Below, piece by piece: positions 8,304-16,169 of a stretch of DNA of 27,325 bases. The notes under the pieces are model-generated. The model did no database searches. It saw nothing but the letters and a program-made list of their open reading frames with translations, and was not told where the DNA came from. The translations under genes and the position numbers were made by a program. Source of the DNA: Kiritimatiellia bacterium (GTDB lineage: Bacteria > Verrucomicrobiota > Kiritimatiellia > RFP12 > UBA1067); the NCBI GenBank assembly GCA_017628165.1, contig JAGBZQ010000116.1, positions 1-27,325 of the forward strand. The letters run 5' to 3'. How positions within the stretch are numbered: position 1 is the first letter of the stretch; each line of letters begins with the position of its first letter.

Positions 8304-9161
8304 ATGGAGATAACTAGTCCGAGCAATCCGAAGCTCAAATATGTAGTCAAACTGAGGACATGTTCTGCACGCGAAGAGTCCGGCGAGATGATTGTCGAGG
8401 GTTTTCGCGAGTGTCGTCGTGCCTTGGACAACGGCTATAGGCCAAGGGCTATATTCCATTGCCCGGACTTTTATCTCAAGAACGAAAACGAGCCGGCACT
8501 CGTAGATGAGTGCCGCCGTCTCGGTGCTGAGGTTTATACATGTTCTAAACAGTGCTTTTCAAAAATCGCATACAAGGAGCGCCCTGATGGTCTTTTGATG
8601 CTCGGACCTCACGTTACTGTAAAGTTGCGTGATTTGAAACTCCCTGAAAATGCACTTGTAATCGTTACCGAGGCTATTGAAAAGCCCGGCAACCTCGGTA
8701 CGATTCTTCGCTCTGCCGATGCCGCCAAGGTGGCCGCCGTCATTGTATGCAACAGAACGACCGATATTCATAATCCAAATGTCGTGAGGGCTTCCACGGG
8801 GACGATGTTCTCGGTTCCGATTGCCGAGGCATCAAGCGAGGAGGCGCTCGAATTCCTCAAGGAGCGCGGCTTTAAGATTCTTGCGGCAACTCCCCATGCC
8901 GAGAAGCTTCATTTTGAGGTGGATCTTACAGGAAATGTGGCCATCGCGCTTGGAGCAGAGCAGTATGGGCTTACCGCCAAGTGGATGGATGGTGCAGAGC
9001 TTCGCGTGAGGATCCCTATGCTTGGGCTCGCAGATTCGCTCAATGTCTCCGCCGCTGCCACGATTTTAGTCTATGAGGCAGTTCGTCAACGCATTGCCTC
9101 TAATCAAATGTCCGTTCCGGCCTTCGAGCCCTGGCACGGCGAAGGCACAAAGGATTTCTGA
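8304..9161 (+). CDS. SpoU/TrmH-family RNA 2'-O-methyltransferase
   Basis: The protein has 285 residues. An N-terminal RNA-binding substrate domain (about 1-105, beginning ITSPSNPKLKYV) precedes a SPOUT methyltransferase domain (about 115-275). All three SpoU motifs are visible: EAIEKPGNLGTILRSADA, IALGAEQYGL and IPMLGLADSLNVSAAATI. It should transfer a methyl group from SAM to a ribose 2'-hydroxyl in rRNA or tRNA; the exact site cannot be told from sequence. The ATG follows a GAGGT site at spacing of about five bases. The heptamer array occupies the space upstream, so any promoter must overlap it or lie in the previous gene. The Bat-like gene starts two bases after the stop. Confidence 0.9.
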   Translation: MEITSPSNPKLKYVVKLRTCSAREESGEMIVEGFRECRRALDNGYRPRAIFHCPDFYLKNENEPALVDECRRLGAEVYTCSKQCFSKIAYKERPDGLLMLGPHVTVKLRDLKLPENALVIVTEAIEKPGNLGTILRSADAAKVAAVIVCNRTTDIHNPNVVRASTGTMFSVPIAEASSEEALEFLKERGFKILAATPHAEKLHFEVDLTGNVAIALGAEQYGLTAKWMDGAELRVRIPMLGLADSLNVSAAATILVYEAVRQRIASNQMSVPAFEPWHGEGTKDF

Positions 9162-9163
9162 TA

Positions 9164-10210
9164 ATGGGCTTTTGGGATTATCTTAGCCAGTATTTTGCGG
9201 CGCCCGAGTTTTTGCTGGCATCACTCCTTGTTCCATTTGCGCTTTTCTGGAGTGCGTTCCTGATCGCGCGCCGTAGGAAGGCTCTTTTGAAGATTGCTCC
9301 GAGAGCGCCTATCCGTTTTTCCGAGCGCCTTCAACTTCCCCTCATCGGAATCGGCGTTTTCCGTCTTCTTGTTTCGGCCGCCCGTCCGCGCTGGGGGAAG
9401 TCCACTGAGGTTGTGCGTGCTACCAATCGCAATATTGTTGTCGCTGTCGACGTTTCGCGCTCAATGCTTGCGAAGGACGTAAGGCCTAACAGGCTTGAGC
9501 GGGCAAAGGCAGACGTGGCGGATTTGATTGACGCTCTCGAGGGTGACAGATGTGCGCTTGTGGCGTTCCGCAATTCTGGCGTTGCGCTATGTCCTCTTAC
9601 AACCGATCAGGGATTTTTGAGAAGTGCGCTTGAAACTCTTTCGGTAGATTCTGCACCGCGCGGCGAGACTAATCTTGGAAGCGCAATTCGTGAAGCTCTT
9701 CAAGTGATTTCCAAGGTTGACGGCAAGGAAGGCGCCAAGGCAGACCGCAGCGCGATCATAATCATTTCTGATGGAGGCGATCTGCGTGGCGAAGCTCTCA
9801 AAAACGCCGAGCTTGCCAAGGAGCGCGGCGTTCCGATTTTCACAGTCGGCATTGGAGATCCTGCTAAAGCGGCGGTATTGCCGGGCGATGATGGAGCGCC
9901 TCTTAAGTACAAGGGCGAAGTTGTAAAGGTCAAGCTTGAGGAAGAAGCGCTCAAGGCTGTAGCTGACGCGTCCGGCGGGCGTTATGTGCCGCTTGCCACC
10001 GCTCATACTGCGGAAACCACTCTCGGTGCGATTTACAGGTCATTTCTTAGAAAGGTTGCAGTCGAGGAGCAGAATTCAGACGAAAACAGGCGTGAGGAGC
10101 GTTATTTCTGGTTTCTTTTAGTGGCGCTTGTATTTCTTATATCAGGAGCTTCGCTTTCAAAAGGGCGCTTCCGGCGGCTTGTGGTCAAGCGTTCTATCCT
10201 GATAAAGTGA
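9164..10210 (+). CDS. BatA/BatB-like von Willebrand factor A membrane protein
   Basis: The protein has 348 residues. Hydrophobic segments lie at about 14-36 and 62-78 and at the C-terminus (about 315-335), with a VWA domain between them. The metal-ion-dependent adhesion site is intact: DVSRSML (DxSxS, near residue 95), a threonine in GETNLGSA and an aspartate in IISDGGD. This is the BatA/BatB (aerotolerance operon) layout, a membrane-anchored VWA domain facing outward. Usually such genes sit with a MoxR ATPase, a DUF58 gene and BatD. Here the neighbours are an RNA methyltransferase (two bases upstream) and metX, so it is an orphan within the window. An AAGGA motif about ten bases upstream supports the ATG at 9164. 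Confidence 0.87.
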   Translation: MGFWDYLSQYFAAPEFLLASLLVPFALFWSAFLIARRRKALLKIAPRAPIRFSERLQLPLIGIGVFRLLVSAARPRWGKSTEVVRATNRNIVVAVDVSRSMLAKDVRPNRLERAKADVADLIDALEGDRCALVAFRNSGVALCPLTTDQGFLRSALETLSVDSAPRGETNLGSAIREALQVISKVDGKEGAKADRSAIIIISDGGDLRGEALKNAELAKERGVPIFTVGIGDPAKAAVLPGDDGAPLKYKGEVVKVKLEEEALKAVADASGGRYVPLATAHTAETTLGAIYRSFLRKVAVEEQNSDENRREERYFWFLLVALVFLISGASLSKGRFRRLVVKRSILIK

Positions 10211-10218
10211 AAAAATAA

Positions 10219-10227
10219 TGGTATAAT
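10219..10227 (+). promoter_or_regulatory. Extended -10 of metX-metW, apparently leaderless
   Basis: TGGTATAAT ends eight bases before the ATG at 10236. Transcription would therefore begin at or within a couple of bases of the start codon. A partial -35 (CTGATA, 10199-10204) sits 17 bases upstream of the TATAAT. No ribosome binding site lies before the ATG. Confidence 0.7.
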
Positions 10228-10235
10228 ACCTACTT

Positions 10236-12008
10236 ATGAATGAAGGTGTCGGAATAGTAGAATCGAAGAAGCTTGTGCTTAATCTTCCTGAAGGAGGATA
10301 CAGGTTTGAGACAGGCGCAATCATCGAAAAAATCGAAGTCGCGTATGAGGAGTGCGGAGCTCCCATGCGTGATGATAATGTGATTTTCATTTGTCACGCC
10401 TTGACAGGCGATGCACATGTGGCGGGCATTCGTCCAGGCGAGGAAAAGCCAAGCGGATGGTGGGAGGCTATGGTAGGTCCAGGCCGGGCGATTGATACGA
10501 ATCGCTACCACGTCATCTGCGCCAACGTATTTGGCGGCTGCAGCGGGACTACAGGCCCGATGTCCATCAATCCCGCAACAAACAAGCCGTATGGTTCGTC
10601 ATTTCCGCGCTATACTTTTTCCGATGCGGTGGATGTCTACCGTATGCTTCTTAAGCAGCTCGGCGTCAAGAAGCTTGCCGCCCTCATAGGCGGAAGCTAC
10701 GGCGGGATGCAGGTGATGGACTGGATCACTCGTTGCCCGGACGAAATGGAGAAGGCATGTCTTATCGCCACATCCGCTTCTCTTAATACTCAGGCGCTCG
10801 CGTTTGATGTTGTGGGGCGCGCATCCATCACGGATGATCCGAAGTGGAATTTTGGCGATTATTACCTTGAAGGAGACGGCAAGGGGCCTGCAATCGGTCT
10901 TGCGAGCGCGCGGCAGCTTGCGCATATAACGTATCTTTCACGCGAGCTTCTGCAGGAGAAGTTCCAGCGTGCGCTTCAGAAGAATTTCGTGGAGGCGCCG
11001 GCTGACGAGCGTGCCAAGCGCGATGCTGCGTTTAAAACTTATTTTCAGATTGAGAGCTACCTTGATTATCAGGCGATGAAGTTCGTCCATCGCTTCGATG
11101 CGAACAGTTATCTTCATATAACGCGCACAATGGACATGTTCGATGCGGGATCGCGCTACGGCTCGCTTCTCGCCGCATGCGCACGCGTCAAGGCAAAGTG
11201 CCTTGTGGTGTCTTATCAGAACGATATTCTCTTTACAGAGCGCCAGTCCAAAGACATCACCGAGGCGCTTCTCAGATCTGGCAAAACCGTCTCTTACTGC
11301 CACCTTGAGGCAGGGACCGGCCATGACTCCTTCCTTACGGATATAGAGGATCTCTCCGGGCTTATAGCGGGATTCCTCAATCCGCGCTCTCCGAAAGTTA
11401 TGAATTGGCAGCGTCGCCTCTTTAAGGGCGTAAGCGAAATGGTTTCTCCCTCTTCGAAGGTTATCGATATCGGCTGCGGAGATGGATCGCTTCTTGATGT
11501 TCTTCGCGCAGACAAGGGCGTTACCGGCGATGGTGTGGAGATCGATATAGACAAGTTCAAGGAAACCGTATCTTCCGGACACATGGCGTTTTGGGAGGAT
11601 GCGGACGAAGGCCTTGATATCATCCCCGACAGGCATTATGATGTAGCCATCTGCTCAGACACTCTTCAGGAGGTGAAAAATCCGCGCGGACTTCTTGCGG
11701 AGGCTTTGCGCATAGCGGATGAGGCAATCGTCTCGTTCCCGAACTTTGCCGCCTATCGCATCCGCCTTACTCTCGGTTTAAGGGGTCGTCTTCCCGTTTC
11801 TAAGGCTCTTCCGTTCCAATGGTATGATACGCCTAATATCCATTGCATTACGCTTAAGGATTTCAAGGCTCTTTGCAAAGCCGATGGAATCGAGATAAAG
11901 GAAGTTAAGGCGTTTTCACGCCACTTCTTCGGCAAGATTCTTTTGGCGCTCGGCTTCAAGAATCTCGGCGCAAGCCAAATCGTAGCCAGAATCACAAGGA
12001 GGGTGTGA
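10236..12008 (+). CDS. metX: Homoserine O-acyltransferase (MetX) fused to MetW
   Basis: One 590-residue reading frame holds two proteins that are usually separate. Residues 1 to about 380 are an alpha/beta-hydrolase MetX with FICHALTGDAHVAG, a nucleophile elbow GGSYGGMQ (Ser154), Asp330 in YQNDILF and His363 in GTGHDS, a full catalytic triad. It should acylate homoserine with acetyl- or succinyl-CoA in methionine synthesis. From about residue 389 comes a MetW domain, a SAM-dependent methyltransferase fold with VIDIGCGDGSLL and SFPNFAAYRIR and a C-terminal RHFFGKI segment. MetW is commonly encoded next to MetX and is thought to support its activity. The start is supported by alignment with MetX N-termini and by the promoter eight bases upstream. 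The stop overlaps the cysE start (TGATG), so the two are coupled. Confidence 0.93.
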   Translation: MNEGVGIVESKKLVLNLPEGGYRFETGAIIEKIEVAYEECGAPMRDDNVIFICHALTGDAHVAGIRPGEEKPSGWWEAMVGPGRAIDTNRYHVICANVFGGCSGTTGPMSINPATNKPYGSSFPRYTFSDAVDVYRMLLKQLGVKKLAALIGGSYGGMQVMDWITRCPDEMEKACLIATSASLNTQALAFDVVGRASITDDPKWNFGDYYLEGDGKGPAIGLASARQLAHITYLSRELLQEKFQRALQKNFVEAPADERAKRDAAFKTYFQIESYLDYQAMKFVHRFDANSYLHITRTMDMFDAGSRYGSLLAACARVKAKCLVVSYQNDILFTERQSKDITEALLRSGKTVSYCHLEAGTGHDSFLTDIEDLSGLIAGFLNPRSPKVMNWQRRLFKGVSEMVSPSSKVIDIGCGDGSLLDVLRADKGVTGDGVEIDIDKFKETVSSGHMAFWEDADEGLDIIPDRHYDVAICSDTLQEVKNPRGLLAEALRIADEAIVSFPNFAAYRIRLTLGLRGRLPVSKALPFQWYDTPNIHCITLKDFKALCKADGIEIKEVKAFSRHFFGKILLALGFKNLGASQIVARITRRV

Positions 12009-12754
12009 TGATTCTTCCAGTCAGAATAGCCAAGCTCCTTCGTCATGGTATGGCCGTTCTCCATCCATGCGTATACGGGGATCTTGGCGTAAAGAACTCC
12101 ATCACGCAGCTCGCGTTGGGCCTGGAGCGCGAGATTGCGCTTCTAGTACCCGCTCTTGACGCAAAAGAGCTTTCCGCTCGCTTTGTGGAAGAGATTCCGA
12201 AAATCCGCCGCTTGGTGGATACAGATATCGACGCCGCGTACGATGGAGATCCTGCCGCTACAAGCCGCATGGAAGTGGTGATGGCCTATCCCGGTGTCTA
12301 CGCCGTCACTGTGCACAGAATTGCGCATGCGCTTTACACGCTTGGAGTGCCGGTGATTCCGCGTATCATTTCCGAGATCGCTCATTCTAAAACTGGAATT
12401 GATATTCATCCAGGAGCCAAGATAGGCGAGAGATTTTTCATCGATCACGGCACTGGTGTTGTAATCGGTGAGACCTCGGTTATCGGCTGCAACGTCAGGA
12501 TATATCAGGGCGTCACGCTCGGCGGGCTTTCGTTTGCCAAAGACGACTCCGGAGCGCTTGTTAAAGGGATGAAGCGCCATCCCAACATTGAAGATAATGT
12601 GGTAATCTACGCCAATGCCACCATTCTAGGCGGGACGACGACAATCGGCCATGATTCCGAAATAGGCGGCAACGTTTGGCTTAAGGATTCCGTACCTCCA
12701 TATTCGCGTGTCTACAACAAGCCTCCGGCTCCTGTTATCAAGCCAATCGGATGA
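12008..12754 (+). CDS. cysE: Serine O-acetyltransferase
   Basis: The protein has 248 residues. An N-terminal helical region (about 1-110) is followed by a left-handed beta-helix of hexapeptide repeats (GIDIHPGAKIGERFFIDHG, GVVIGETSVIG, NVRIYQGVTLGG), with the DHGTG segment of the active site. It acetylates serine with acetyl-CoA as the first step of cysteine synthesis. ATG at 12008 overlaps the metX-metW stop as TGATG, with a strong AAGGAGG site just upstream. A GTG at 12005 is a less likely start. Coupling to MetX-MetW makes a small sulfur amino acid operon whose two enzymes O-acylate homoserine and serine. The next gene overlaps by four bases (ATGA). Confidence 0.95.
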   Translation: MILPVRIAKLLRHGMAVLHPCVYGDLGVKNSITQLALGLEREIALLVPALDAKELSARFVEEIPKIRRLVDTDIDAAYDGDPAATSRMEVVMAYPGVYAVTVHRIAHALYTLGVPVIPRIISEIAHSKTGIDIHPGAKIGERFFIDHGTGVVIGETSVIGCNVRIYQGVTLGGLSFAKDDSGALVKGMKRHPNIEDNVVIYANATILGGTTTIGHDSEIGGNVWLKDSVPPYSRVYNKPPAPVIKPIG

Positions 12755-13608
12755 GTTATTTCGCCTCGATTCTTCTGGCCGCAATCACGGTGGGAACCTG
12801 GAACGGGAAGTGGTTCCCGTCGGGAAGAGCAGAGCATCGTGCGTCTGAAGCGGAAGAGGCCGCCACGATTGCCAAGGCAGGGGTTCTTTTGCGTGATGGT
12901 CTTGCAAAGGCAGATCCCGTCGGGACGAATGATGTTATACTCTGCCTCAATGAAATCAGAGGGCCGAATACGGCTCAGAGGCTTTTAGACGCCATAGGCC
13001 GCACGAATCTCGCTGTAGCGGTGGTTACGCGCTATAGGAGGCGCGATCGTTTTGATATGCAGCAGGATGTTATTTTAACCACACTGCCGATAGTTTCCGC
13101 TAATTGGTCGAAATGGAAAAATTCTAAAGACAAGACTCCTCCGCGCGGGTACGCGCGCGCGAATCTTATTTTTGCCCCGTCCGTGACAGGGACCGTATAC
13201 TGCATTCATTTGAAGTCAAATTACGGTCAAACCTCCAAAAAGCTGGCTGAGCTCAATCGTGCCAAACGCATGCTTGCCGTAAAGCAGATTGTGGAGCAGG
13301 AGCACGTCGGAAAAAAAAGGAAAGCCCGTCCCGTCATTGTCGCGGGTGACATCAATGCCGACAAATGGGCGCCGCAATTTTCGGAAGACACACTCTTTGC
13401 CTTATTTGAAGCGGGAGGGTATATGAATGCGATGGACCTTGCGGATCCTTTATCGCGCATTACCTATCCGGGACGCGGCAGACGTGCCGGAACAACGCTG
13501 GATTACATTTTCTATCGTGGGTTAAAAGCCACGGGCAAACCTTTCGTTATGCCGGCCGAAAAAATTTCGGATCACAATCCTGTATTTGCGAATCTTGATT
13601 ACCTGTAA
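12751..13608 (+). CDS. Endonuclease/exonuclease/phosphatase family protein
   Basis: The 285-residue protein has the EEP-fold active-site signatures: TWNGK near the N-terminus, LNEIRG (metal-binding Glu), CIHLKSNYG, AGDINAD, TLDYIFYRG and the C-terminal ISDHNPVF with the Asp-His pair. The family covers DNases, phosphodiesterases and sphingomyelinase-like enzymes, and the substrate cannot be told. The first 14 residues are hydrophobic (ASILLAAITV) but run straight into the domain, so it is a poor signal peptide. The start overlaps the cysE stop as ATGA, so translation is coupled and it belongs to the metX-metW-cysE transcript, although a sulfur-related role is not evident. A second EEP gene in the window (19773) is only distantly similar. 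Confidence 0.87.
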   Translation: MSYFASILLAAITVGTWNGKWFPSGRAEHRASEAEEAATIAKAGVLLRDGLAKADPVGTNDVILCLNEIRGPNTAQRLLDAIGRTNLAVAVVTRYRRRDRFDMQQDVILTTLPIVSANWSKWKNSKDKTPPRGYARANLIFAPSVTGTVYCIHLKSNYGQTSKKLAELNRAKRMLAVKQIVEQEHVGKKRKARPVIVAGDINADKWAPQFSEDTLFALFEAGGYMNAMDLADPLSRITYPGRGRRAGTTLDYIFYRGLKATGKPFVMPAEKISDHNPVFANLDYL

Positions 13609-13625
13609 AACGAGCGAAGTAAATC

Positions 13626-14423
13626 ATGTTTGAAATTACGATACTTTCGATACTTCAAGGCATTGCAGAGTTCCTGCCGATTTCAAGTTCTGGCCATCTC
13701 GTCATATTTCAGCATCTGCTTGGCATGAACGATCCCGGAATGCGGCTTGATATTTGCCTTCACGCCGGAACTCTTATTTCTATTTTCGTCTTTTATGCAA
13801 AAAGTATCGGATCTATTTTTCATGGATGTTTTTCACTTTCTGCCACTTCTGAACAAAGGCGCGAATCTTGGCATCTTGTTCTGACTCTTTTGATCAGTTC
13901 CATTCCCGCTGTTTTGGGCTACATCTTCTTTTCGGATGAGATCAAGAGCCTGTTCGAGAATGCAAAGATGGTTGGTGGGCTTCTTATGTTTACAGGCGCC
14001 GTTCTTTTGGGGACGCGTTATATTCCGCGTAATGACAAGAGAGTAGGTTTTTTAAGAGCTTTGGGAATGGGTGTTGGGCAGGCTATCGCTCTTCTGCCGG
14101 GCGTATCGCGCAGCGGAATGACGCTCGCAGCCGCAAGGAGTTTCGGCGTCAAGCCGGAGAAGGCGGCGGAGTTTTCTTTTCTTATGTCAACGCCGCTTAT
14201 AATCGGAGGAATGATTCTTGAGATCGCAAAATCATTCGGCGGCACGGAGATTGATGCTATGCCATGGAGCCATCTTGCCTTCGGAATGGCGATAGCGGCA
14301 TTTGTGGGATATTATTCGCTTAAGATTCTCGTCAAGGCGCTCAAAGGCAAATGGTTTTGGCTTTTCGGGCCATACTGCATCCTTGCCGGGCTTGCAACGC
14401 TGATTTTTGTCTCTGCACCGTAA
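13626..14423 (+). CDS. uppP: Undecaprenyl-diphosphatase
   Basis: The 265-residue membrane protein matches the BacA/UppP family in length. It shows LQGIAEFLPISSSGHLV near the N-terminus and LLPGVSRSGMT at about residue 158, the two conserved active-site regions. About eight hydrophobic segments can be seen. It dephosphorylates undecaprenyl diphosphate at the membrane so that the lipid carrier can be reused for peptidoglycan and other surface polymers, and overexpression is known to give bacitracin resistance. It begins 17 bases after the EEP gene with only a weak binding site, so it may be read from the upstream transcript. It converges on the minus-strand pair, with 34 bases between the stops. 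Confidence 0.96.
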   Translation: MFEITILSILQGIAEFLPISSSGHLVIFQHLLGMNDPGMRLDICLHAGTLISIFVFYAKSIGSIFHGCFSLSATSEQRRESWHLVLTLLISSIPAVLGYIFFSDEIKSLFENAKMVGGLLMFTGAVLLGTRYIPRNDKRVGFLRALGMGVGQAIALLPGVSRSGMTLAAARSFGVKPEKAAEFSFLMSTPLIIGGMILEIAKSFGGTEIDAMPWSHLAFGMAIAAFVGYYSLKILVKALKGKWFWLFGPYCILAGLATLIFVSAP

Positions 14424-14442
14424 TCGCTTTTTCGAGTACGAC

Positions 14443-14456
14443 GGGGGAGGGCCCCC
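14443..14456. terminator. GC hairpin between convergent genes
   Basis: GGGGG-AGGG-CCCCC forms a five-base all-GC stem in the 34-base gap between the convergent uppP and metallo-hydrolase stop codons. Position suggests a shared terminator, but there is no T run directly after it on either strand, so strength and mechanism are uncertain. Confidence 0.35.
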
Positions 14457-14457
14457 A

Positions 14458-15054
14458 TTACGCGATATACGGATTGGTGCGCCTTTCCGCGCCAATCGAT
14501 GTGAAGCCGCCATGCCCGGGAATAACGAGCGTATCGTCTGGAAGCTCCATCAGCCTGCGAAGTGAATCAACAAGCTCCGCCATGCTTCCCCCGGGGAAAT
14601 CCGTTCTGCCAACCGATCCGGCAAAAAGCGTATCGCCGCTCAAAAGAAGATTGTCCCCCGGGAAATAGTAGCACACTCCGCCTGGCGTATGCCCCGGTGT
14701 CTTGATAACCTCGCAGATGGTGAGCTCACTTGCATCATGAATGTTGGCAGGAGTTCCGATGGAGGGGTATTCACCTGGCATCTGATTGAAGGGATGGCCG
14801 AACATCACAGTGTCAGGCATGCCCACATACACGGGGATCGAAGGAAACCGCTTCTGAAGTGCTGCTGTGCCTGTGATGTGATCAAAGTGGGCGTGAGTGA
14901 GAAGAATCCCCTGAGGCTCAAGCGAATTCTTGGCAAGAAGGGCGATTATGCGCTCACCTTCGCTGCCGGGATCCACGATCCATGCTTTCGATCCTTGCGA
15001 AAGGATAGTGCAGTTCACTGCATATCCGCCTACCTGAATGGTGAGTCTTTCCAT
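14458..15054 (-). CDS. Metallo-beta-lactamase-fold hydrolase, glyoxalase II-like
   Basis: From the ATG at 15054 the protein has 198 residues. It contains the zinc-binding THAHFDH motif (His54, His56, Asp58, His59), then TPGHTPGG, LSGDTLF and VIPGHGG, the full set of two-zinc ligands. The short length and the GRTDFPGG segment match the glyoxalase II / YcbL-like hydrolases, which cleave thioesters such as S-lactoylglutathione or related substrates in the cytoplasm. A TTG at 15078 would add eight residues and overlap the fmt stop; I prefer the ATG because the family fold begins just after it. Neither has a clear binding site. It lies 14 bases downstream of fmt on the same strand, so the pair is probably one transcript. 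Confidence 0.88.
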   Translation of the reverse strand: MERLTIQVGGYAVNCTILSQGSKAWIVDPGSEGERIIALLAKNSLEPQGILLTHAHFDHITGTAALQKRFPSIPVYVGMPDTVMFGHPFNQMPGEYPSIGTPANIHDASELTICEVIKTPGHTPGGVCYYFPGDNLLLSGDTLFAGSVGRTDFPGGSMAELVDSLRRLMELPDDTLVIPGHGGFTSIGAERRTNPYIA

Positions 15055-15068
15055 AATTATGAATGTTT

Positions 15069-16100
15069 TTATTGGCAAAGAAGGCGATCTGCGCCTTCGA
15101 TGAGTGTCCGACCGCGCAGGAATGATCCACCATCCATGCGTGAGCCGCCTTCCGGCTTGAGCTCAAGAAGCATAAGGGCTGTGTCAAGACACTTTATGAT
15201 GGGGCCTGTAGATTTTGGAGGAAGCAGAGCGGCAAGAGGACCATCCTTGAGAGGTGTGGTTATGCATTTGAGAACGGTCCCGCTTGGGGCTTCACGCCAA
15301 GAGCTTTCCATGTGCTTTACGATTACGGCCTTCAAGACGGAAACGCGCCCGGACGAGCCTTTCTTGCGCAGACGCTCGGGAAGGAATGTATATGAGCCGG
15401 GCCATGGCATATAGGCGCGGATTTTCCGCTCGACATAAAGGACAGGCTCATTCCAGTCGATAAGGCCGTCTGTCTTCTTCAACTTGTGTGCAAAAGTGGC
15501 GTCGGCATTATTCTGCGGCACTTCTGGCGGAAGAGCGCCCCTGTTCATAAGCGTAAGGGCTTTTGCGAGCGTAACGCCGCCTGTGATCGCAAGGGAATCC
15601 ATCAGTTCGCCGCCGGTGACATCCGAGTAGATCGGCTCATAACTCTGAAGAATGATCGGCCCGTCATCCATGCCGAGCCCCATGCGCATAACCGTCACTC
15701 CAGTGAGCTTTTCACCTGCTGCAAGAGCGGCGACAACGGGAGAGGCTCCACGATATTTTGGAAGGAGCGAGAAGTGGCAGTTGATACAGCCTCCGAGGGG
15801 GAGATTCAAGAGCTGTGGCTTAAGGAACTGCCCGAAGGCCACAACGGCTATTACATCAGGCTTCCATGATTTGATTTTCTCGAGAGATTCTTCGGAGTTT
15901 ACGTTCTCCGGGGAGATGATTTCTAAAATGCCGCACGCCAAAGCATATGCCTTGCAGGGGCACGGTGTCAAAGCCTTGCCGCGCCCGGCCGGACGATCTG
16001 GCTGGGTGACAACGCCAACGACTTCAAGCTCGCGCTCGCGCATGATGGCTTTCAGGCACATTGCCGAAGCCTCGGAAGATCCCATGTAAACAACTCTCAT
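15069..16100 (-). CDS. fmt: Methionyl-tRNA formyltransferase
   Basis: The protein has 343 residues, slightly longer than the usual 310-320. It formylates initiator Met-tRNA with 10-formyl-tetrahydrofolate. The N-terminal transformylase domain shows VYMGSSEAS, TQPDRPAGRG, the catalytic NCHFSLLPKYRGASP (Asn and His) and GLGMDDGPI with the catalytic Asp. The C-terminal domain begins near NDADATFAHK-like and KIRAYMPWPGSY segments. The order here, Asn-Cys-His-Phe, differs slightly from the common N-x-H-A but keeps Asn and His. A TATAAT box on the minus strand ends eight bases before the ATG, so the mRNA looks leaderless, and no binding site is seen. It is divergent from glnA. No def gene is adjacent. 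Confidence 0.94.
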   Translation of the reverse strand: MRVVYMGSSEASAMCLKAIMRERELEVVGVVTQPDRPAGRGKALTPCPCKAYALACGILEIISPENVNSEESLEKIKSWKPDVIAVVAFGQFLKPQLLNLPLGGCINCHFSLLPKYRGASPVVAALAAGEKLTGVTVMRMGLGMDDGPIILQSYEPIYSDVTGGELMDSLAITGGVTLAKALTLMNRGALPPEVPQNNADATFAHKLKKTDGLIDWNEPVLYVERKIRAYMPWPGSYTFLPERLRKKGSSGRVSVLKAVIVKHMESSWREAPSGTVLKCITTPLKDGPLAALLPPKSTGPIIKCLDTALMLLELKPEGGSRMDGGSFLRGRTLIEGADRLLCQ

Positions 16101-16108
16101 TGGCGGGT

Positions 16109-16117
16109 ATTATACCA
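16109..16117 (-). promoter_or_regulatory. Extended -10 of fmt, apparently leaderless
   Basis: Read on the minus strand, TGGTATAAT ends eight bases before the fmt ATG at 16100, the same distance as at metX-metW, and continues with ACC in both cases. Transcription would begin at or next to the start codon. Confidence 0.7.
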
Positions 16118-16132
16118 AAATTCTCTTTTTTG

Positions 16133-16141
16133 TGGTATAAT
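16133..16141 (+). promoter_or_regulatory. Extended -10 of glnA
   Basis: TGGTATAAT here is the exact inverted repeat of the fmt -10 at 16109-16117, with 15 bases between them, so two divergent promoters share about 33 bases. No good -35 is visible. Transcription would begin near 16148, leaving room for the AAGGA site before the ATG at 16170. Confidence 0.7.
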
Positions 16142-16169
16142 TGACGAAGTGAAAAAGGAATTACCCAAT

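Noticed and set aside
10228..10330. A SAM or other methionine riboswitch before metX-metW
   Set aside because: Only eight bases lie between the -10 box and the start codon, so there is no leader to fold.
15055..15078. TTG at 15078 as the start of the metallo-hydrolase
   Set aside because: It adds eight residues before the conserved fold, overlaps the fmt stop, and has no binding site. ATG 15054 is simpler, though also without a clear site.
14689..15414. 241-residue plus-strand frame across the fmt/metallo-hydrolase boundary
   Set aside because: It is antisense to two well-supported genes and shows no motif.
16149..16169. GTG at 16149 as the glnA start
   Set aside because: It lies about at the expected transcription start and would put the AAGGA ribosome site inside the gene. 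ATG 16170 fits both.
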